Shown piece after piece: positions 36,348-45,947 of a DNA stretch of 64,000 nt. Below the pieces are notes generated by a model. That model was not told where the DNA came from and made no database searches. It saw nothing but the letters and a program-made list of their open reading frames with translations. Position 1 is the stretch's first letter. Each line of letters begins with the position of its first letter. Where the stretch lies: the NCBI GenBank assembly GCA_021404565.1, contig JAAWWF010000032.1, positions 53,046 through 117,045 of the forward strand. Direction: 5' to 3'. Both the position numbers and the translations under genes were made by a program. Origin of the DNA: Roseivirga sp. GTDB taxonomy: Bacteria > Bacteroidota > Bacteroidia > Cytophagales > Cyclobacteriaceae.

Positions 36348-37127
36348 ATGAGAGTATTTATAATTGAAGATGAGATTCCGGCTGCCGAAAAAATCCAGCG
36401 CTTTTTGCATCGCTATGATGAGAGCATTGAAATAGCCGGTACTGCCATGAGTGTAAAGCAGGCGGTCAACTGGCTGAACGAAGATGGTGAGGCTGATGTA
36501 CTTTTTATGGACATTCAGCTAACGGACGGACTGAGCTTTGACATCTTCAAGCAGGTAAACTTTGATATTCCGGTTGTATTCACCACTGCCTATAATGAGT
36601 ATGCCATAGAGGCCTTCAAAGCAAATGGTATCGACTATTTACTTAAGCCCATCACCTTTGATGCACTCTCAGAAAGCCTGGAGAAATTCAAGAGCTTAAA
36701 GAGCAAACTGCAGGAGCCAGGTCAGGCAGAAGCTACTTCGGTCATAGACCTGCAAAGTGCGCTGCAAATGCTGAGCAAGCGCGACTACAAAACCCGGTTT
36801 ATGGTGAAGATCGGGGAGCATATCCGCTCGGTCACTACAGATAATATCGATCTCTTTTACGCTGAAGGACGTAATGCCTATATCGTTACCAATGAAAGCA
36901 AGCGCCTGATCATTGACTATAAGCTGGAGACCCTGGAAGAAATGCTCGATCCCAAGAAATTCTTCCGGGTCAACCGCACCTTTATCATTGAGATCAATGC
37001 CATCAAAGATGTATTGGTATACTCCAACAGCCGCTTAAAGATCATCCTCTCTCAAAACTTCGATCGGGAGATCATTGTCAGCCGCGAAAAGGTCAATGCC
37101 TTTAAGGTTTGGTTTGACGGGGAATGA
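36348..37127 (+). CDS. LytTR-family response regulator
   Basis: This 259-residue protein has receiver phospho-acceptor D55 in VLFMDIQLTDG, TAY at the switch site and Lys in YLLKPITFDAL. The C-terminal LytTR DNA-binding domain (~150-259) has FMVKIGEHIRSVTTDNIDLFYAEGRNAYIVT, LETLEEMLDPKKFFRVNRTFIIEINAI and SREKVNAFKVWFDG. It is the third gene of the kinase / pseudokinase / regulator operon. LytTR proteins bind pairs of short direct repeats about one and a half to two turns apart, matching those seen at 31321 and 32398. Confidence 0.94.
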   Translation: MRVFIIEDEIPAAEKIQRFLHRYDESIEIAGTAMSVKQAVNWLNEDGEADVLFMDIQLTDGLSFDIFKQVNFDIPVVFTTAYNEYAIEAFKANGIDYLLKPITFDALSESLEKFKSLKSKLQEPGQAEATSVIDLQSALQMLSKRDYKTRFMVKIGEHIRSVTTDNIDLFYAEGRNAYIVTNESKRLIIDYKLETLEEMLDPKKFFRVNRTFIIEINAIKDVLVYSNSRLKIILSQNFDREIIVSREKVNAFKVWFDGE

Positions 37128-37138
37128 ATAAGCTCTCC

Positions 37139-39790
37139 TTACCCATCATTATTAATCGCAGATATCGGGTTTTTTGTCAACAGACCAAGCGACTGAATAA
37201 CGATAACCAGGACCACGACCGCCAGTAAGCCTATTACAGGCAGGGCAAAATGTAAGATTGTCAGGTCCATTTGAAAAGCGTACTGATCGAGCCAGCCTGT
37301 GAGGTAGTAGTAAGAGAAGGTGGAAGCCACCACTCCTGCCAAAATATTGAGAATCAGTGTGTTTTTGGAGAGATTAAATATAATAGAGCGCTTCTTTGCC
37401 CCAAGTACTTTTCTAATGGCGATCTCTTTGCTTCTTACCGATATCGTAAATGCCACGAAGCCTAACAGCCCCAGAATGGCAATTGTGATGGCGATGGCTG
37501 AAAAGAAACCGGAGATATTTCCAAACTGTCTGTCTTCTTCATATTGGGCATTAAAACTCTGATCCAGAAAACGATAGGTGAAGAGGTTTTCTCCAAAAGA
37601 AGCATAATAGTCTTCTTCCATCTTCTCAATAAGGTCGGACCATTGAGTGCTTTCGTTATAGTTAACCTTTACCGAAAAATGAGGTATCCAGGTGCCATAG
37701 TACCTGAGGATTTGAGGCGTAAAACCCTGCTTGAGTGAGAAATGATGATAATCGTCAATCACACCAATTACTCTAACGGTATCGCCTTCCATGATTACCA
37801 GTTTTTGCAGCGCTTCTTCAGGGCTGGAGAAGCCCATCAGGTCAGCCGCGGTTTTATTGAGAAGTGCATTTGCTCGCTCATTGCCAAAGCTCATGTCAAA
37901 ACCCCTGCCAGCCAGCAGGTCAATGTCATAGTGTTGAATAAACTGTTCATCGATGCCATCGGTATAGATCCGTACAGACTCTCTGACCGGCTGATTTGGG
38001 AACCTGATAGGGGTCTCGTAGTTGAGTGTATTTCCGGGTAGGGTAGAAGCGGTAGAAACAGATTTGACATAGGGGTGAGCCAGGAGTTTGTTTCGATAGG
38101 TCTGTAAGCTGGTACGATAATTATCTCCGGTAATGGTGGGAGTCTCTACTACCAGTGTATGATCGATATTCATGCCCTTGTCCTGACTTATCATAAAATT
38201 GACCTGGCTATAAATCACCGTTGTAATAACTACCAGGGCTAGTGAAACGATAGATTGAGCGGTGGTGAGAACACTGCGCATAACTTTCCCACCAGATGAT
38301 CCTGAGAGCTTGCCCCTCAACACAACGGATGGGCTCCATGACGACATGAGCAAAGCGGGGTAGAAACCAGAAATCATAGTGCCAAGTACCAATGCGCTGG
38401 TCAATAATATAGCTTCATCGCCATAAAACTGAAAGAGTGTTTCCCAACCAAAACCAATGCTTCTTATCGGAATCAAAGGTGCGAGGGCCATCAACAAGAC
38501 AAGTGCCACCAGCAGACTGAAGAAATTGATCAGGAAGGTCTCCACCAGGAACTGCGAAACCAGATGCCATTTTCCAGAGCCAAGTACTTTTCTCACCCCT
38601 ACTTCCCTGGCTCTTTCGAGCGACTTGGCCGTGGAGAAATTGATATAGTTGAAGTAGGCCATCAACAGTATGAACACTGAGGTAAAGGAAAGGTAGCTGA
38701 TAAGCCTTTTGTCCGTGCCTCCCTCAATACCCTGCAAATCGGTTGAGCCCAAATGGATGTCGGTTAAGGTCTGCAAGTGTAGACTGATGTTCTCTTTATT
38801 AACAAAGTGATTTCTTGCAATGGCTTCAAGCTGAGTTTGAACCTGGGTCTCCTGAAAGTTTTCGTTAATTCTGGCATAGGTGTCAAAGGCGTTCCAGCCA
38901 AGTTGGTCCAGGCGCTGGCCATTTCGCACCTGTGTACTCATAGAAAGAATTGCCTCAAAGCTGAAGTGTGAGTTTTTGGGTACATCCTTTACAACTGCTA
39001 TCACGCTGGCGGAAATCATAGGGAAATTAGGGTCCTTAAACGAAACTGATTTCCCGACAACATTAACCTGGCCAAAAAAACGTAAGGCCATGCTTTCTGT
39101 TAGAATAAGTCCATTGGGCTTTTCTAAAGAGTTTTGACTGTTGCCATGCAGAAAGTCGAATTTGAATACCGAGAAAAAATCAGTGTCAGCATAGAGAAGG
39201 TTAAGATCTTCGTAAACTTCTTTACGTCCATTTTCCTCTACCTGAAAGGCCCCGTTGTCTCTCTGGTAGAAGCGCGTGACAGCCGAAAAACCGGGAATGC
39301 CGGCTTTTAGATCAACCGCCACGTCCGGATCACTGCCAACCATATAGCTGTTGTTGTTGCTATCGTAGCGCAGTACTCTTTTTACTTCATCAGGTTTGTT
39401 ATGGAATCGATCAAAGCTCTTCTCGAACTGAACGTATTTCTGGATGGCCAGGAAAGAGGCGATGCCGATGGAGAGGCCCAGAATATTTAATAAAAAGTAG
39501 GCCCTGCGCTTGGAAAAACTGCGAAGGGAGGTTTTGAGATAGTTGAAAAACATGTCGAATGCATTTAATCGTGACTGATAGAACTGTCCTTTCTTTTTGA
39601 ATCGATAGTATCGAAAAAAGCCAAGGGCACCCGCGATGTAGCGCCTTCGGGCCTTGGAGTAGCCATGGTGTTCCAGATCGTCAAAAAAAGCCTCTGACAA
39701 ATCTCCAATGATGGCATCGGACAGATGTGCATCCAGAAATTTATTGAGCAGGGCATTGACCCATTTTGGAGGACTGGATGATTTGGCCAT
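37139..39790 (-). CDS. ABC transporter permease with cytosolic prefix domain
   Basis: This 883-residue MacB/FtsX permease has an N-terminal ~90-residue cytosolic extension (PKWVNALLNKFLDAHLSDAIIGDLSEAFFDDLEHHG), the permease-prefix domain that in this phylum occurs next to PadR regulators. The tandem MacB_PCD/FtsX blocks follow (AREVGVRKVLGSGKWHLVSQFL; VRSKEIAIRKVLGAKKRSIIFNLSKN). It starts 2 nt after the PadR stop codon and is therefore co-transcribed with it. No ATPase gene is adjacent. Confidence 0.9.
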   Translation of the reverse strand: MAKSSSPPKWVNALLNKFLDAHLSDAIIGDLSEAFFDDLEHHGYSKARRRYIAGALGFFRYYRFKKKGQFYQSRLNAFDMFFNYLKTSLRSFSKRRAYFLLNILGLSIGIASFLAIQKYVQFEKSFDRFHNKPDEVKRVLRYDSNNNSYMVGSDPDVAVDLKAGIPGFSAVTRFYQRDNGAFQVEENGRKEVYEDLNLLYADTDFFSVFKFDFLHGNSQNSLEKPNGLILTESMALRFFGQVNVVGKSVSFKDPNFPMISASVIAVVKDVPKNSHFSFEAILSMSTQVRNGQRLDQLGWNAFDTYARINENFQETQVQTQLEAIARNHFVNKENISLHLQTLTDIHLGSTDLQGIEGGTDKRLISYLSFTSVFILLMAYFNYINFSTAKSLERAREVGVRKVLGSGKWHLVSQFLVETFLINFFSLLVALVLLMALAPLIPIRSIGFGWETLFQFYGDEAILLTSALVLGTMISGFYPALLMSSWSPSVVLRGKLSGSSGGKVMRSVLTTAQSIVSLALVVITTVIYSQVNFMISQDKGMNIDHTLVVETPTITGDNYRTSLQTYRNKLLAHPYVKSVSTASTLPGNTLNYETPIRFPNQPVRESVRIYTDGIDEQFIQHYDIDLLAGRGFDMSFGNERANALLNKTAADLMGFSSPEEALQKLVIMEGDTVRVIGVIDDYHHFSLKQGFTPQILRYYGTWIPHFSVKVNYNESTQWSDLIEKMEEDYYASFGENLFTYRFLDQSFNAQYEEDRQFGNISGFFSAIAITIAILGLLGFVAFTISVRSKEIAIRKVLGAKKRSIIFNLSKNTLILNILAGVVASTFSYYYLTGWLDQYAFQMDLTILHFALPVIGLLAVVVLVIVIQSLGLLTKNPISAINNDG

Positions 39791-39792
39791 GA

Positions 39793-40128
39793 TCAGTTTT
39801 TACCAAAGACAAAATCCGGTATGGTACTCCATAAATCGTTTCTGAGCGATCGGCTATGCCGTAGGGCCTCTTCTCCGCTACTCGTTACCCTGAACAAAAG
39901 CTTTGGCCTGCCACCCCTGGAGGCACTGGCTGTGTCATCATATTTCGATAGCAGAAATCCCTTTCCTTCCAGTCGGTGGAGGGTGGCATGTACCGTGCTG
40001 ATACTGACGGATCTGCGGCATTTTTCTATGATCTGTTTTTTAATGGCCAGGCCATAGGCATCGTCATATAGGTTGGCCACAATCAGGAGGATCAACTCCT
40101 CTAATTCTCCAAGGTTCGTTCCTTTCAT
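39793..40128 (-). CDS. PadR-family transcriptional regulator
   Basis: This 111-residue protein has the PadR winged helix: LEELILLIVANLYDDAYGLAIKKQI, a recognition helix in SVSISTVHATLHRLEGKGFL and the wing RGGRPKLLFRVTSSGEEAL. Proteins of this type usually repress neighbouring transporter genes in response to a ligand. It lies between two permease genes that both carry the prefix domain, so it is the likely regulator of both. Confidence 0.93.
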   Translation of the reverse strand: MKGTNLGELEELILLIVANLYDDAYGLAIKKQIIEKCRRSVSISTVHATLHRLEGKGFLLSKYDDTASASRGGRPKLLFRVTSSGEEALRHSRSLRNDLWSTIPDFVFGKN

Positions 40129-40186
40129 AGTGCCGGATGTGCTTTGGTTAACAATGTATTATCAAGTGTTTTTAAAGAATGGATTA

Positions 40187-42799
40187 TCATTCTGCTCTTA
40201 AGTTTTTTGAAGGGTTTAATACCGCTACCCTCCATGAATGCCAGAGAATAGTGGTTGTGCCCAACGTAATAATTATCAAAATGGCGATGAGTATAAGGGC
40301 GGCACTTGGCGCCAATGCATAAGAGAAGCTCTGAAGCCATTGACTGGCTATGACATACGAAACCGGAACTGATATAAGAACCGAAATCATCAACTGTAGA
40401 AAGAACCGCTCTGATAAGAGCCTAAGAATGCTGCTAAAACTGGCCCCGAGCACTTTTCTAATCGCTGTTTCTTTGAGTCTAAGCTGAATGAGGAACCCTG
40501 ATACGGCATAAAGGCCCATAAGAGCTATTGCTATGGCGATTATAGCAAATGTGGAAATCAACTGTGAAAACTGTCGATCTTGCTGATAAAGCTGATCGAT
40601 AGCGCTATCAAGAAAACGAAAATCGAAAGGAACCTGAGGCAGTGCCGTTTTCCAGGTTTCACCAATGGCGACTACAGTTTCCGATAAGTCTCCAGGATTC
40701 ATTTTGATCAGAACTTTGGTGGTATGTGTGAATGGTAACACCATGGCCAGTGGTCGTACTTCGCCATGTAAGGAGGCGTAATGAAAATCATCCACTACCC
40801 CAATCACAGTTTTTTCCCAGTCCAACAGCTGTACTCTGCTGCCCACCGCATTGGATTCATTGAGCCCCAGAAGGATTGCTGCTTTTTTATTAAGAATGAT
40901 TCCTTGTGCTGAGTCAGTTTTGATCTCTCTTGAAAAGGCTCTTCCGGATAGCAATTGGATTTTCATAACCTCAAGAAAGTCATAGTCAGATTCGTAAACT
41001 GCTACACCAAATGATTCCGAATCGTCCTGCGTCTCCAGTTTTAAAGGAGAGCCACCACTTTTACCATTCAAGGCATACTTTGATCTGCTGACGCCATTGA
41101 CATGAGGGTTGCTCAGGAGCTGTTGGCGTAATAAGGAATAATGTTCTTCCAGCTCAGTTCCCATTACTTCTGCTACTAATACCTGTTCCTGTTCAAAACC
41201 TAGGTCTTTTTCCGCCACATAGGTCAGCTGATCCTTTACCATCAAGGTGGTGGTGAGTAAAACGGCTGTTACCACCAATTGAAAAATCATGACCACAGAT
41301 TTTGCAGAGCCAAACTTTTGATTGGTCACTAAGGTTTTTCCAAAGCTGGAGCGGCTCAGCGTTAGGAGTGGCTGAATAAGGGGCACCAGTGTATAGACCA
41401 CCGTAAGCAAGAAGAGGAGTGGGATGAAGCTTGCCTGGCCCTGTTGAAGCAGGTCGATTTTATAGCCAATCATGGTAGAGAACTCTACAGAAAACAGTTG
41501 TATGGTAGCCAATGCCAGCGCCAGGCCACCAAGTGACAATAGCTGTGATTCCAGGAAAAACTGGCTAAAGAGCGTCTCAGGCCTGGAACCCAATACCCTT
41601 GCGATGTTAAGGTTGTCACCTCTTCTGGTGAGGCTGGCGGAAGAGAGGTTCATCAGGTTAAAACCGGCAATAAACAAGATGAGAATCACTGCTCCTATAA
41701 GCCCTTTGAGCACCACCAAATTGCCGGTGCGATAGTGTGAGGCAAAATATGGGTGGTAGATTTCTTCGGAGTCCAGATAGATATCGGCCACAGGCTGTAG
41801 TCTGATGCTGATGTCACGGTCTCTGTCCTGATTGCTTTCCCAAACCCCGGCTATAAACTGTTCCAGGGCTTCTCTGTTTGAGCCCTTGTGAAGCTTGACA
41901 TAAGTAAAGAAGCTATTCCAGCGCCAGCTGGTCATATCATCGGTATAGCCAAAGGGAATGATGAAGGTGGAAAAGGACATCAAGATGTCGATGTCCAGGT
42001 GGGAATTTTCCGGTACCTCAATCACACCGGTTACTCTCAGCAGGCGATCGTTGTTAAATCGTAATAGTTCTCCGGCTACATCTGCTTTTCCGAAATACTT
42101 AACCGCATATGCTTTCGATAGTACAACAGAATTGGGTTCATCAAGGGCAGTAGAGCGATTACCCGAAACAAGCGGAAAGTCCAGGATTTCTAAAAAGCTG
42201 GAGTCTGCGTAAAAGACCCTGTTCTCAACAAAGGTTGTCTCTTCATAACCCAGAGTACTGTTGATATCCGAAATGTAGAATCGGGCAACCTGAGCAATAG
42301 CTGGGTTCTTGCCTGTGAGCAGGGGCGCGAGGGCAGGGGGAGCACCAGGCATTGGGCGGTCATTGCTCTCATTGTGGTATACGGGAATGACCCTATAGAT
42401 TTGATCCTGGTCGGAAAAAAAGTCATCATAGGAGAACTCTTTAGACAAATAGAATCCAATGAGTATAACGCCAATCAAACTAAAGGTTGTACCAAGGGCA
42501 CTGACAGTAGAGAACAGTAGATTCCTGCGGATATACCTGGTAGAAAGCTTGAGTTGATACCAAAGTACTGGCCTTCGGGACCGGGTACCCTGAGGTGTGT
42601 ACTTTCTTCTCAGCCCTTTGTGGCCAAGCATTTTGATAGAGGCAATCAGGAAGTACCAGTTAGCCCTTCTTCGACCACTTTGCTCAATTTTCAGATTGTA
42701 CTCCTCCAGTAGGTCTCCGTAGATTCCATCCAGCTTATAAGGATCGAGCATCCTGGTTAATAAGCGGATGATCCATTTCGGAGGCAAAGACTGGCTCAT
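40187..42799 (-). CDS. ABC transporter permease with cytosolic prefix domain
   Basis: This 870-residue protein has an N-terminal prefix (PPKWIIRLLTRMLDPYKLDGIYGDLLEEYNL) and tandem MacB_PCD/FtsX blocks (RRGDNLNIARVLGSRPETLFSQFF; QLRLKETAIRKVLGASFSSILRLLSER). Both coupling motifs differ more from the consensus than in the other permeases. It is the first gene of the leftward permease-PadR-permease operon; 58 nt separate it from the PadR gene. The upstream 291-bp region towards 43091 holds a rightward promoter but no clear leftward -7 box. Confidence 0.88.
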   Translation of the reverse strand: MSQSLPPKWIIRLLTRMLDPYKLDGIYGDLLEEYNLKIEQSGRRRANWYFLIASIKMLGHKGLRRKYTPQGTRSRRPVLWYQLKLSTRYIRRNLLFSTVSALGTTFSLIGVILIGFYLSKEFSYDDFFSDQDQIYRVIPVYHNESNDRPMPGAPPALAPLLTGKNPAIAQVARFYISDINSTLGYEETTFVENRVFYADSSFLEILDFPLVSGNRSTALDEPNSVVLSKAYAVKYFGKADVAGELLRFNNDRLLRVTGVIEVPENSHLDIDILMSFSTFIIPFGYTDDMTSWRWNSFFTYVKLHKGSNREALEQFIAGVWESNQDRDRDISIRLQPVADIYLDSEEIYHPYFASHYRTGNLVVLKGLIGAVILILFIAGFNLMNLSSASLTRRGDNLNIARVLGSRPETLFSQFFLESQLLSLGGLALALATIQLFSVEFSTMIGYKIDLLQQGQASFIPLLFLLTVVYTLVPLIQPLLTLSRSSFGKTLVTNQKFGSAKSVVMIFQLVVTAVLLTTTLMVKDQLTYVAEKDLGFEQEQVLVAEVMGTELEEHYSLLRQQLLSNPHVNGVSRSKYALNGKSGGSPLKLETQDDSESFGVAVYESDYDFLEVMKIQLLSGRAFSREIKTDSAQGIILNKKAAILLGLNESNAVGSRVQLLDWEKTVIGVVDDFHYASLHGEVRPLAMVLPFTHTTKVLIKMNPGDLSETVVAIGETWKTALPQVPFDFRFLDSAIDQLYQQDRQFSQLISTFAIIAIAIALMGLYAVSGFLIQLRLKETAIRKVLGASFSSILRLLSERFFLQLMISVLISVPVSYVIASQWLQSFSYALAPSAALILIAILIIITLGTTTILWHSWRVAVLNPSKNLRAE

Positions 42800-43037
42800 G
42801 AGTATCTGGTCATTTTATGGATATTCAGACTATTCTTCCTGTAGAATATCTTTTAATACGGGCCAAATTTCAGGTTGTTTCGATTTTGCAGATAAACTTT
42901 TCATATGGTATTTACTCCATGCTTTGTTCTTCTGTTTTTTTAGGCAACAACAATAAAGGAAGGAGGTTTGTCTACGATTAGTCCTCTAAGTGCCTGACAA
43001 TCAGAGTGCACGTCTTCATTTTGTCCACACCTGAAGC

Positions 43038-43068
43038 TTTATGGCTATTCAGCTGAGTTATACATTTG
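43038..43068 (+). promoter_or_regulatory. Candidate promoter of the 43091 small gene
   Basis: TTTA (43038-43041), a 19-nt spacer and a perfect TAnnTTTG box (TACATTTG, 43061-43068) precede the ATG at 43091 and leave a leader of about 15 nt. Confidence 0.5.
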
Positions 43069-43090
43069 CTATACCTCAATTAAATAGATT

Positions 43091-43495
43091 ATGTCAAATC
43101 AACCCCAAGCTGGTGATGGTCGTCCTCAGTCTGTACAAATGACTGCGGATGGCCGTCTTTTAAACATATTCTCTCGTTCTGTAATCGACCGTATTCAGGG
43201 CAAGATCGGAAGCCTAAAGGAAGTGCCGGTGGCCAGTATATGCGACTATGAAGTACAGGGTGACCTGGATAGTAAAAGAGATCTGGTGCTCTATGTATTC
43301 GATCACAATCAGTCTATTGCCGAGTGGAAAAAGGTGCGAAAACTTAAAGCCATTGATACCACCGATTTACCCGAGCAGGAATACAAAAGGCTGATGCGCA
43401 GGGTAAGCGATATGGCAGAAACCAACCAACAGCTGGGCATCAGAAATCAAAGCTGGTTCTATGCTTCTATGGCCGTAAGTCTTGATTTTGGTTAG
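43091..43495 (+). CDS. Conserved-looking cytosolic protein of unknown function
   Basis: This 134-residue protein has no signal peptide and no membrane segment. It carries a Gln/charged composition with VMTADGRLLNIFSRSVIDRIQ-like segments at the start and a predicted helical end (LPEQEYKRLMRRVSDMAETNQQLGIRNQSW). The family is not recognised. It has its own consensus promoter and good codon usage, which support a real gene. It converges on the metallo-beta-lactamase-fold gene with a 15-nt gap. Confidence 0.6.
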   Translation: MSNQPQAGDGRPQSVQMTADGRLLNIFSRSVIDRIQGKIGSLKEVPVASICDYEVQGDLDSKRDLVLYVFDHNQSIAEWKKVRKLKAIDTTDLPEQEYKRLMRRVSDMAETNQQLGIRNQSWFYASMAVSLDFG

Positions 43496-43510
43496 ACCAG
43501 CTTCAGGTTT

Positions 43511-44305
43511 CTAGTATTCAGCTTTCTCAAAGACCTCTTTGAACACCCTGGCTTCTGGAAAATTCTTTGCAATTTCTTTAAGGGCCATAGGCGAACCCAC
43601 TTTTGGGTAGTGAATGCCAATGAGGTGTTTGGGGACGATATACTCTCTGATAATCTGAGTACCCGCTTCATCAGCCATATACCAGTAGGGTACCATGGCA
43701 ATATCCACGCCCAGCGATTTCAGGTCAAGTTCCTTAAAGCGATCCGGGTTCATGTCTGAATCGCCCAAATGCAGAATTTTCGTGCCATTAATTTCTACCA
43801 GGTAACCCATGTTTTCGATACTTCTGGTACGGCTGCCTCCCGAATGATAAATAAAGAATGAGGACACCTTCAATCCATTGATCTCATGTTGATGTATGTC
43901 TTCATCACGTGTAATACCCTCTAGCTGTTTAGCTACAGATTTACCTTCTGCATAGTCTTTACTTATGCTCTGGGTGAGTTGTGTCGAAGAAATAAGCTTT
44001 GTTTCAGGGTGTCCCTTGAGAAACCGTCCGGTCATGGTAGGGGCAAAGTGATCACGGTGGATATGAGTAGAAAGCATTAAGTCCACATCATTGTAGGGAG
44101 CTTTTCCTGAAATCATCTTCTCTAGTAGCGCCTCGTCAGGAAAGAGGTAGGCATCATAGTATTTATCAAACAAGGCGTCAATAATTACTTTTTTACCAGC
44201 TGATTCAATCAATACTCCCTCGTTGGCGATATAGGTGATGGAAAGGCTTTGGCTGAAGGCGGATACGCAAAAAATGCTCAACAGGCTCGTCAAAAAATAT
44301 TTCAT
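43511..44305 (-). CDS. Secreted metallo-beta-lactamase-fold hydrolase
   Basis: This ~264-residue protein has a signal peptide from ATG 44305 (MKYFLTSLLSIFCVSAFSQ), chosen over the upstream frame start at 44347. The fold's metal motif HxHxDH is visible as STHIHRDHFAP, and the downstream LHLGDSDMNPD supplies a further ligand, followed by H in KHLIGIHYP. Related UlaG/RomA-like proteins are lactonases, phosphodiesterases or N-acyl-phosphatidylethanolamine hydrolases. An export signal is unusual for UlaG-like cytosolic enzymes and suggests a periplasmic role. Confidence 0.87.
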   Translation of the reverse strand: MKYFLTSLLSIFCVSAFSQSLSITYIANEGVLIESAGKKVIIDALFDKYYDAYLFPDEALLEKMISGKAPYNDVDLMLSTHIHRDHFAPTMTGRFLKGHPETKLISSTQLTQSISKDYAEGKSVAKQLEGITRDEDIHQHEINGLKVSSFFIYHSGGSRTRSIENMGYLVEINGTKILHLGDSDMNPDRFKELDLKSLGVDIAMVPYWYMADEAGTQIIREYIVPKHLIGIHYPKVGSPMALKEIAKNFPEARVFKEVFEKAEY

Positions 44306-44447
44306 CTGTTTTAGATAGGTTTTAGTTGCTAAACGTGAAGTCTCCAATCCAGTTACAATCCGACAGATATGAAGAGATAAAGTGCTATATATGTGAGATT
44401 TATAGTTTTTTACCGTTAAATTTAGTTAGTCAACTTACTCTTTCGTT

Positions 44448-45857
44448 ATGTGTCGTTTATTCCTTTTCTTGTCCTTGCTTGGTTGTGAGTTGCCGGCTAT
44501 CGGTCAGTCACACATTCAGGGGCAAATCCAAAACTTTCACCCCACTTATCTCAATATTTATCTATCCCAAAACGAGAGTGATGTCTCTGCAGACCCTTAT
44601 CGGCTCGACATTGAAGAGGATGGCCGATTCAATGTGACACTTTCCACCCCTGGCAGTGGCTTTGCCACTTTTTACCATTATGGTGCTGGGGTCAATATTA
44701 GGTTCTGGCTCTCTCCGGGGAGTAATGACGAGATTTTCTTCGATCAGCAAGATCCTATTGGCAGCTTCCGTTTCGAGGGGACCAACGCAGCGGCCAATGC
44801 CTTGCTCAATTCTGGTGAAATCAAGCGAACGGAATATTACAAAGATGAGCCATGGGTGAAGGAAATGCTGAAGGTTGCCAATACCAAGACATTGCTTATG
44901 ACAGAGGTGGATAGGAGAAGGCAGAAAGAGCAGCTTCGTTGGGATGACTTAAAAGCCTCAGGCCAAATGTCTGCACTACTCTATACCACCCTGTCTAAAG
45001 AGACCGACTATTTCTGGAGCTATCTGTTACTCGATTTGCTGACCGATAAAGGTGTCAGCAATTTCACGGGAGTTGAATCACTGAGGGTTGATCAGTTAAA
45101 TGATACGGATGGCCGGAGAACGCGCTATTACTTTCATTACCTGCAGCAGCATTTTGAGCAGATCTACCCGGAGGCCGATCATATGGAGCGTAGTGAAATA
45201 TTTAAAGAGAAGCTTGATAAGGCTCTGCTGGAACCTTTTTGGGCACACTACCTGGGCCAGCATGCAGTTCTGGGCGACCGGCATCATTCTCTGGTACCAG
45301 CCCTGATTGACTTCGAAGGCCAATACCCTAACTCGGTTTTTTTGGATATGCTGAAATCAAAGATTGACCCACTGGAGGATAAATATTTGCTGGCGCAGGA
45401 GCCCATTACAGCGGATATGGAGATTTTTGAAAGCCCTGATGACTTTGCTTCTATTGAGGAGGTGATTGAAAGGTATAAGGGAGAAGTATTGTATTTTGAT
45501 ATGTGGGCTTCCTGGTGCGGACCTTGTATTCAGGAATTTAAAGTAAGGTATAAGAAGCCACTCAATGAATTTATCGAGGGCAAACCGGTAAAGGTGATTT
45601 ACCTGTCTATGGACAGAGATGAGGCAGAGCAAAAATGGATCGCTGCTGTAAAAAGGAATCGGCTCAACTCCGTGAATCTCCGGTTTTCTGGTGATAGGTC
45701 CAGTGGTTTGCTGCGTTACCTGGGTATAGGGCCAAACCAGGGCTTCGGTATTCCCCGCTACTTTATTGTGAACAAAGAAGGTGAGTTGGTCAATGCGGCC
45801 GCACCAAGCCCCAGTGACAAGGAAAAGCTGTATGCCGAACTGGCCAGGTATCTTTAG
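44448..45857 (+). CDS. Secreted TlpA-like thiol-disulfide protein
   Basis: This 469-residue protein has a signal peptide (MCRLFLFLSLLGCELPAIGQ). A DUF4369-like N-terminal beta domain (~20-130: GQIQNFHPTYLNIYLSQNE) is followed by a helical linker and a C-terminal thioredoxin domain with WASWCGPC (Cys357 and Cys360). It ends in IPRYFIVNKEGELVNAAAPSPSDKEKL, with the cis-Pro at FGIPRYF. Such periplasmic reductases, anchored or soluble, act in disulfide reduction or cytochrome maturation. It has no adjacent ccd/DsbD gene. Confidence 0.87.
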   Translation: MCRLFLFLSLLGCELPAIGQSHIQGQIQNFHPTYLNIYLSQNESDVSADPYRLDIEEDGRFNVTLSTPGSGFATFYHYGAGVNIRFWLSPGSNDEIFFDQQDPIGSFRFEGTNAAANALLNSGEIKRTEYYKDEPWVKEMLKVANTKTLLMTEVDRRRQKEQLRWDDLKASGQMSALLYTTLSKETDYFWSYLLLDLLTDKGVSNFTGVESLRVDQLNDTDGRRTRYYFHYLQQHFEQIYPEADHMERSEIFKEKLDKALLEPFWAHYLGQHAVLGDRHHSLVPALIDFEGQYPNSVFLDMLKSKIDPLEDKYLLAQEPITADMEIFESPDDFASIEEVIERYKGEVLYFDMWASWCGPCIQEFKVRYKKPLNEFIEGKPVKVIYLSMDRDEAEQKWIAAVKRNRLNSVNLRFSGDRSSGLLRYLGIGPNQGFGIPRYFIVNKEGELVNAAAPSPSDKEKLYAELARYL

Positions 45858-45886
45858 AGGTAACCTTACGGTGAGGATATGTTCTG

Positions 45887-45920
45887 ATTGAGTAGTACTT
45901 GGTTTTGTTGATTATCTTTG
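45887..45920 (+). promoter_or_regulatory. Candidate promoter of the asparaginase-like gene
   Basis: ATTG (45887-45890), a 22-nt spacer and a perfect TAnnTTTG box (TATCTTTG, 45913-45920) lie before the ATG at 45948, giving a leader of about 21 nt. Confidence 0.5.
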
Positions 45921-45947
45921 ATCAGTTCACCTATAAAACTACCCTCT

